Source of the DNA: Iris pallida | Lineage: Eukaryota; Streptophyta; Magnoliopsida; Asparagales; Iridaceae | Length of the DNA: 64,000 nt | NCBI GenBank assembly: GCA_029216955.1 | Contig: JANAVB010016199.1 | Location: 9,485,960 to 9,549,959, forward strand | Direction: 5' to 3' | Shown here: in pieces, positions 59,307 to 64,000 of the stretch | Numbering within the stretch: position 1 is the stretch's first letter | Layout: every line of letters starts with the position of its first letter | Translations under genes and position numbers: made by a program | The notes under the pieces: model-generated | What the model saw: the letters and a program-made list of their open reading frames with translations, nothing else | Told to the model about the DNA's origin: nothing | Databases searched by the model: none

Positions 59307-62300
59307 ATGGTGGAGATGCGGTCACAGCGTACCATTCATGGGGATGCTGTAGAGGGGACTGCTACCTCTCAGCCAGTTCAGCAGGGTCAGGAGACTGCAT
59401 CTCCTGCCACCTCTGTTCGTATTGGGACTTCAACAGCAACAACAGGGGATATGCCTCCACCAGCTCGGAGGCAGGACCCAGTCATCAAAGAGATGCCTTT
59501 TCAGCAGCCGTCGCCTACAGGATACGTGGATGCGGCACAGATGTTCACCTACTTCTAGTAGTTTGTGGAGGTGCAGCAGACCCGGCAGGCCAGGAGCATA
59601 GAGTTGGCCATTACGACAGTCGCAGCTCGACCAGCAGTCCAGCAGCCGAGGACACCTGGGATAGAGCAGTTCCAGAAGATGAGCCCCAGAGACTTCCTGG
59701 GGATGGAGGGGATTCTATATGCTGACGAGTGGATTGAGCATATAGAGAAGATCTTTCGCCTGGCCCGGATACCGGGAGATCTCCAGATAGAGGCAGCAGC
59801 TAGCCGGATGCGAGATCGTGCTCGCACCTGGTATCAGTCAGACCCCAGGGTGGGGGTAGCTGGACAGACCTGGGAGGAGTTCAAGGGCTTCTTCAAGAAG
59901 AAGTTCTTTCCAGATTCAGCGCTCCGAGCCTTAGAGTCGCAGTTCGAGAGCTTAGTTCAGGGGAGCCTGTTAGTAGAGGAGTACGCTGGGGAGTTCGACT
60001 GCCTCGGAAGATTCGTAGAGGGCTTGAGCGAGACGGCGAAGGCCCAGAGGTTCTGGAAGGGTTTGGTCAAGGAAGTCAAGTCCTTGACCAAGGACAACAT
60101 GGATGCCACTTTCGAGGAGATTTTGACGGGAGCCTTATCGGTTGAGGATGATCTTGAGCTTAGGCTCAAGAGGGGACGAGACCCAGTTGGGGGCAGCAGC
60201 AGCGAAGGCTAGGCCAAGAGGCCTCACTTTCAGCACCAGCAGCCGAGGCAGTTCCAGCCGCAGCCGTTCCAGCAGAGACAGCAGCAGCAGCCGAGACAGC
60301 ACCAGCAGGGCCAGAGACGGGTTATCACTTGTGCTTACTGCAAGAAGCCCGGGCATGTCACCAATGAGTATCGGAAGAGGATGGGCTAGTGCCTAGTGTG
60401 TGGTTCAGCAGACCACCAGATGAGGGAGTGTCGAATGGGACGAGCAGCTCAGGGAGCAGCAGTCAGAGCTCCAGCAGGCCAGCAGAGGGGACCAGCCCTG
60501 CCGACACAGCAGCAAAGATTTGTTCAGCATCAGCAGCAGGCCAGGGGAGGCCAGCAGGGGCGAGCTTTCGCCATGGCGGCTGAGGATGCAGAGGTGATAG
60601 GAGAGCTGATCGCAGGTTCGATTCTTCTCGACTCCAGTCCAGCTTTTGCATTATTCGATTCTGGTACTTCGCATAGCTTCATATCAGTATCATTTGCGAT
60701 TAGATACGGTTTCATAGCTGAATCATTGCCTAGGACTTACAAGATCACGATCGGGGGTGGCATTATCCTCGTGAGTGATGTTTGTAAGGGTCGGAGTATT
60801 GTTCTGGGAGGCCGTAAGTTGGAGGTGAGCCTGCTCGTAATGCCATTGTCGAACTACGATATAGTACTCGGTATGGATTGGTTGAACAGGCACCACGCCA
60901 GCATTAATTTCAGAGGGGGTAGAGTTCTCTTCAGAGTGCCAGGGGAGCCAGAGTTCGAGTACTCCAGACATCAGGCGGAGCAGAGCAGCAGGGTTTTCTG
61001 CGAAGTCGCGGTTGAGGAGCAGACGATTCCACACCCCTTGATAGCATAGTATATAGATGTTTTTCCAGAGGAATTGCCTGGATTGTCACCAGACAGAGAT
61101 GTAGATTTCTCGATAGACTTGGTTCCAGGAGCGAAACCCATCTCTCAGCATGTCTATCGAATGAACAACAGTGAGTTGGTGGAGCTGAAGAAGCAGGTGG
61201 ATGAGCTGCAGGACAAGGGCTTCATCCGTTCGAGTTCGTCGCCATGGGGTACACCAGTATTGATTGTGCCCAAAAAGGATAGGTCAGTACTGATGTATAT
61301 TGACTACAGGGCACTCAACAACCTCACGTTCAAGAACAGATACCCACTGCCGCGGATCGATGATCTTTTTGACTAGTTGAGCGGAGCTCGGGTATTTTTC
61401 AAGATTGATCTGAGGTCAGGATATCACCAGGTGAAGGTGAAGGGGGAGGATATTTCTAAGATCGCTTTCAGGATGCGGTACGGGCAGTTTGAGTTTTTGG
61501 TTATGCCGTTTGGGCTAACCAATGCACCATTAGTGTTTATGAACCTAATGAACAAGGTGTTCCACCAGTACCTAGATCAGTTTGTGGTGGTGTTCATTGA
61601 CAACATCTTGGTGTATTCCAAGACTGAGGAGGAGCACGAGGAGCATCTGCGGATAGTGCTGGAGACTCTCAGGAAGGAGCAGCTTCATGGGAAGCTCTCC
61701 ATGTGTGAGTTCTTCTTGGACCGGGTTGACTTTTTAGGGCTTGTGCTGACTGGAGATCGGATCTCAGTTGACCCCAAGAAGATCGTAGCAGTTGAGGCAT
61801 GGGCAGCGCCGACTTCAGTTGCAGAGATCCATAGTTTCTTGGGGCTGGCAAGATATTATAGGAGATTTGTGCAGGATTTCTTCCGGGTTGCAGAGCCGTT
61901 GACTCGGTTGACCCGGAAGGATACTGAGTATGTTTGGTCAGAGGAGTGTCAGGCAGCTTTTGATGAATTGAAGAAGCGGCTTACGACAGCTCCGATTCTG
62001 ACATTGCCTTCAGGATCAGGGGGATTCACTATTTATAGTGATGCTTCAGGGAAGGGGCTGGGTTGCGTCTTACAGCAGCATGAGAAGGTGATTGCCTATG
62101 CTTCCAGGCAATTACGTCCCCATGAGAAGAACTACCCTACCCACGACCTGGAGCTTGTAGCAGTTATTTTTGCTCTAAAGTTGTGGAAGCACTATCTGTA
62201 TGGAGAGAGGGTAGAGATTTTTACAGATCACAAGAGCTTAAAGTATGTGTTCACTCAGAAGGAGTTGAACATAAGGCAGCGCAGAAGGCTAGAGTTGATG

Positions 62301-64000
62301 AAAGACTTCGACATATCCCTTCAGTATCACCCAGTGAAGGCTAACGTGGTTGCCGATGCCTTGAGTAGGTATCCGACGGCCATGTGTTTGACTATGGACC
62401 GCCATTTGCTTGCTAATTTGGAGAGCCTGGGGATTGAGGTGATTGTGCCCGGAGTGCAGATGCAGATGTGGGGCCTACATATACAGTCAGACTTAATGGA
62501 GAGGATCAAGGCGATACAGTTTGAGGACGTTGCTCTGCGGTATCTCCGAGAGCAGGTTCGAGCAGGATTGGTGGATGGCGAGTTTTTTCTTGCAGAGGAT
62601 GGTGCCTTGCGGCACGGTTCCAGGTTATGTGTGCCCAGCGGAGATCTCAGGGAGCAGGTTATACAGGAGGCCCACATATCTCAGTACTCTATACACCCTG
62701 GTGCCAACATGATGTACCGAGATCTGAGGAAGCATGTTTGGTGGTACGGGATGAAGCAGGAGGTAGCTTGCTTCGTAGCTAGGTGCTTGGTCTGTCAGCA
62801 GGTCAAGGCAGAGAGGCAGAGGCCTGGTGGATTGTTGCAGCCATTGCCCATTCCCGAGTGGAAGTGGGAGCATATCACTATGGATTTCGTATCTGGATTG
62901 CCGCGTACACCAGGAGGAAAAGACGCGATTTGGGTCATCGTTGACAGGTTGACCAAATCGGCCCACTTCTTGCCATTCAAGGTGGGTACGTCTATAGAGA
63001 GGCTTGCGGAGATGTATATGCGGCAGATAGTGAGGATTCACGGGGTTCCGGTCAGCATCATCTCGGATCGGGATAGTCGCTTTACTTCCCATTTCTGGAG
63101 GAGTCTGCAGACTAGCTTGGGCACTCAGCTCAAGTTTAGTACCGCATACCACCCTCAGACGGACGGACAGTCAGAAAGGACTATTCAGACGCTCGAGGAT
63201 ATGCTGCGAACGTGCGTCTTGGACTTTGGAGGTTCCTGGGAGGATCATCTACATTTGGTGGAGTTTGCTTACAACAACAGTTTTCAGGCCAGCATTGAGA
63301 TGTCACCTTTCGAGGCTCTGTACGGGCGTAGGTGTCGTACACCCTTATCTTGGGATAATGTTGGTGAGGGAGCTTTACTGGGACCAGAGATGGTTGTTGA
63401 CGCAACCGAGAAGGTGAAGCTCATCAGGGACAGACTTCGCGTGGCGCAGGATAGACATCGCACTGGGACGATAGCCACCGGAGGCCGTTGGAGTTTGAGG
63501 TACAGATTAGAGTAGGATTAGATTTAGGGTTTGTGTTTGTAATTTTGATCATGTTTGTTTATCATAATTAAATTGAGACCTTGCTTGTGATTAGGTTGGA
63601 GACCAGGTTTTCTTGAGGATATCTCTGACTCGTGGTACGATACATTTTGGTGGAGGTAGGAAGCTTAGCCCGCGCTTTATCGGCCCTTTCGTTATCAGCG
63701 GAAGAGTCAACAACGTGGCTTACAGGCTAGACTTGCTACCTATACTAGTGGGGTCCACAACGTATTCCATGTATCACAGCTGAGACGGTACATGGCTGAT
63801 CCTAGCCATGTGCTCGACCATTCAGAGATTGAGGTTGGGCCTTCTCTCAGCTATCCAGAGCAGCCAGTGGAGATACTGGATCGACGGGAGAAGGTTCTGA
63901 GGAACCAGGTGATACCCTTGGTACGCGTCGCATGGAGGCATCATTCTCCAGGAGAGTCTACCTGGGAGCGGGAGGATGAGATGTGCGAGCGATACCTATA
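59307..64000 (+). pseudogene. Tekay/Del-type gag-pol polyprotein with chromodomain (runs off edge)
   Basis: One continuous frame from ATG 59,307. Gag (DFLGMEGILYADEWI, about 59,690-60,030) is followed by two zinc knuckles; the first has lost its last Cys (CAYCKKPGHVTNEY) and the second is intact (CLVCGSADHQMREC). Protease has FDSGTSHSFIS at 60,654. Reverse transcriptase (61,240-61,760) has FIDN instead of FIDD at 61,593-61,604, so a catalytic Asp is lost. RNase H ([22 protein letters not shown]) and integrase (IHPG...[26 protein letters not shown]) are complete. Past a frameshift near 63,470 and a 95-bp intron-like segment come FGGGRKLSPRFIGPF and a chromodomain (VRVAWRHHSPGESTWERED) at 63,910-63,990. 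In-frame TAG codons lie at 59,556, 59,559, 60,210, 60,387, 61,047 and 61,374. Confidence 0.9.
63500..63594 (+). other. Intron-like 95-bp GT-AG segment in pol
   Basis: It begins GTACAG after the codon GAG (63,497-63,499) and ends TGTGATTAG before GTTGGAGAC. Its removal joins PLEFE to VGDQVFLR, the normal phrase between integrase and chromodomain in this lineage. The segment is T-rich (TTTGTGTTTGTAATTTTG) as plant introns are, and it contains stops in all frames. It could be a true intron or a precise small insertion. Confidence 0.65.

Noticed and set aside
60135..63478. Minus-strand frames opposite the Tekay-type gag-pol
   Set aside because: Shadow frames of the well-supported plus-strand polyprotein.

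Overview
The window is nuclear DNA from a flowering plant, and almost all of it is transposable elements. The evidence is the set of plant-specific families (Tekay/Del-type chromovirus, Athila, Sirevirus-like and short-LTR copia elements, CACTA transposons, MITEs), the many (TA)n and (CT)n microsatellites, and the AT-rich spacers. No intact host gene was found. The only likely host coding sequence is one 88-bp ankyrin-like exon (minus strand, 2406-2493). No rRNA, tRNA, CRISPR array or bacterial-type operon was seen. The species cannot be named from the sequence.

Layout. 1-3.7 kb: spacer with a TATCGG-rich repeat and the ankyrin-like exon. 3.73-6.08 kb: minus-strand solo LTR with an ATCAT target duplication. 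6.13-6.82 kb: Harbinger-like MITE with a hAT-like MITE inside it. 7.72-9.58 kb: Mutator-like MITE split by a 1.6-kb element whose core is an array of small palindromes; a second copy of this MITE lies at 9.87-10.07 kb. 11.0-16.8 kb: one or two chromovirus-type LTRs. 20.0-23.7 kb: a nearly complete but damaged CACTA transposase gene with three introns. 24.63-31.74 kb: minus-strand copia element with 119-bp LTRs and a CTTTT duplication, split by a 1.65-kb gypsy LTR piece. 33.2-34.0 kb: 48-bp minisatellite followed by an LTR fragment, Tat-like in organisation. 34.05-38.16 kb: minus-strand Athila-like element without pol. 38.16-38.7 kb: minus-strand gypsy gag relic. 39.59 kb onward: 5' end of a second CACTA element.

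The right third is a nested stack. The second CACTA is cut at 43,126 by a Sirevirus-like element. That element was entered at 44,598 by another Sirevirus-like element (44,598-52,857, duplication CTCCT, gag but no visible pol) and at 55,369 by a Tekay/Del-type gypsy element that runs off the right edge. The Tekay element has a 3.7-kb LTR bounded by TGTCAC...GTGACA and a single-frame gag-pol broken by six TAG codons. A 95-bp GT-AG segment with intron features separates its integrase part from its chromodomain part.

The genes do not form a shared pathway; they are separate selfish elements whose order of insertion can be read from target duplications and interrupted reading frames. The points most worth checking are the intron-like segment in the chromovirus pol, the palindrome array at 8.2-8.8 kb, the gag-only Sirevirus-like element, the 160-bp inverted repeat in the second CACTA, and the stop-codon pattern that suggests decay of methylated cytosines.
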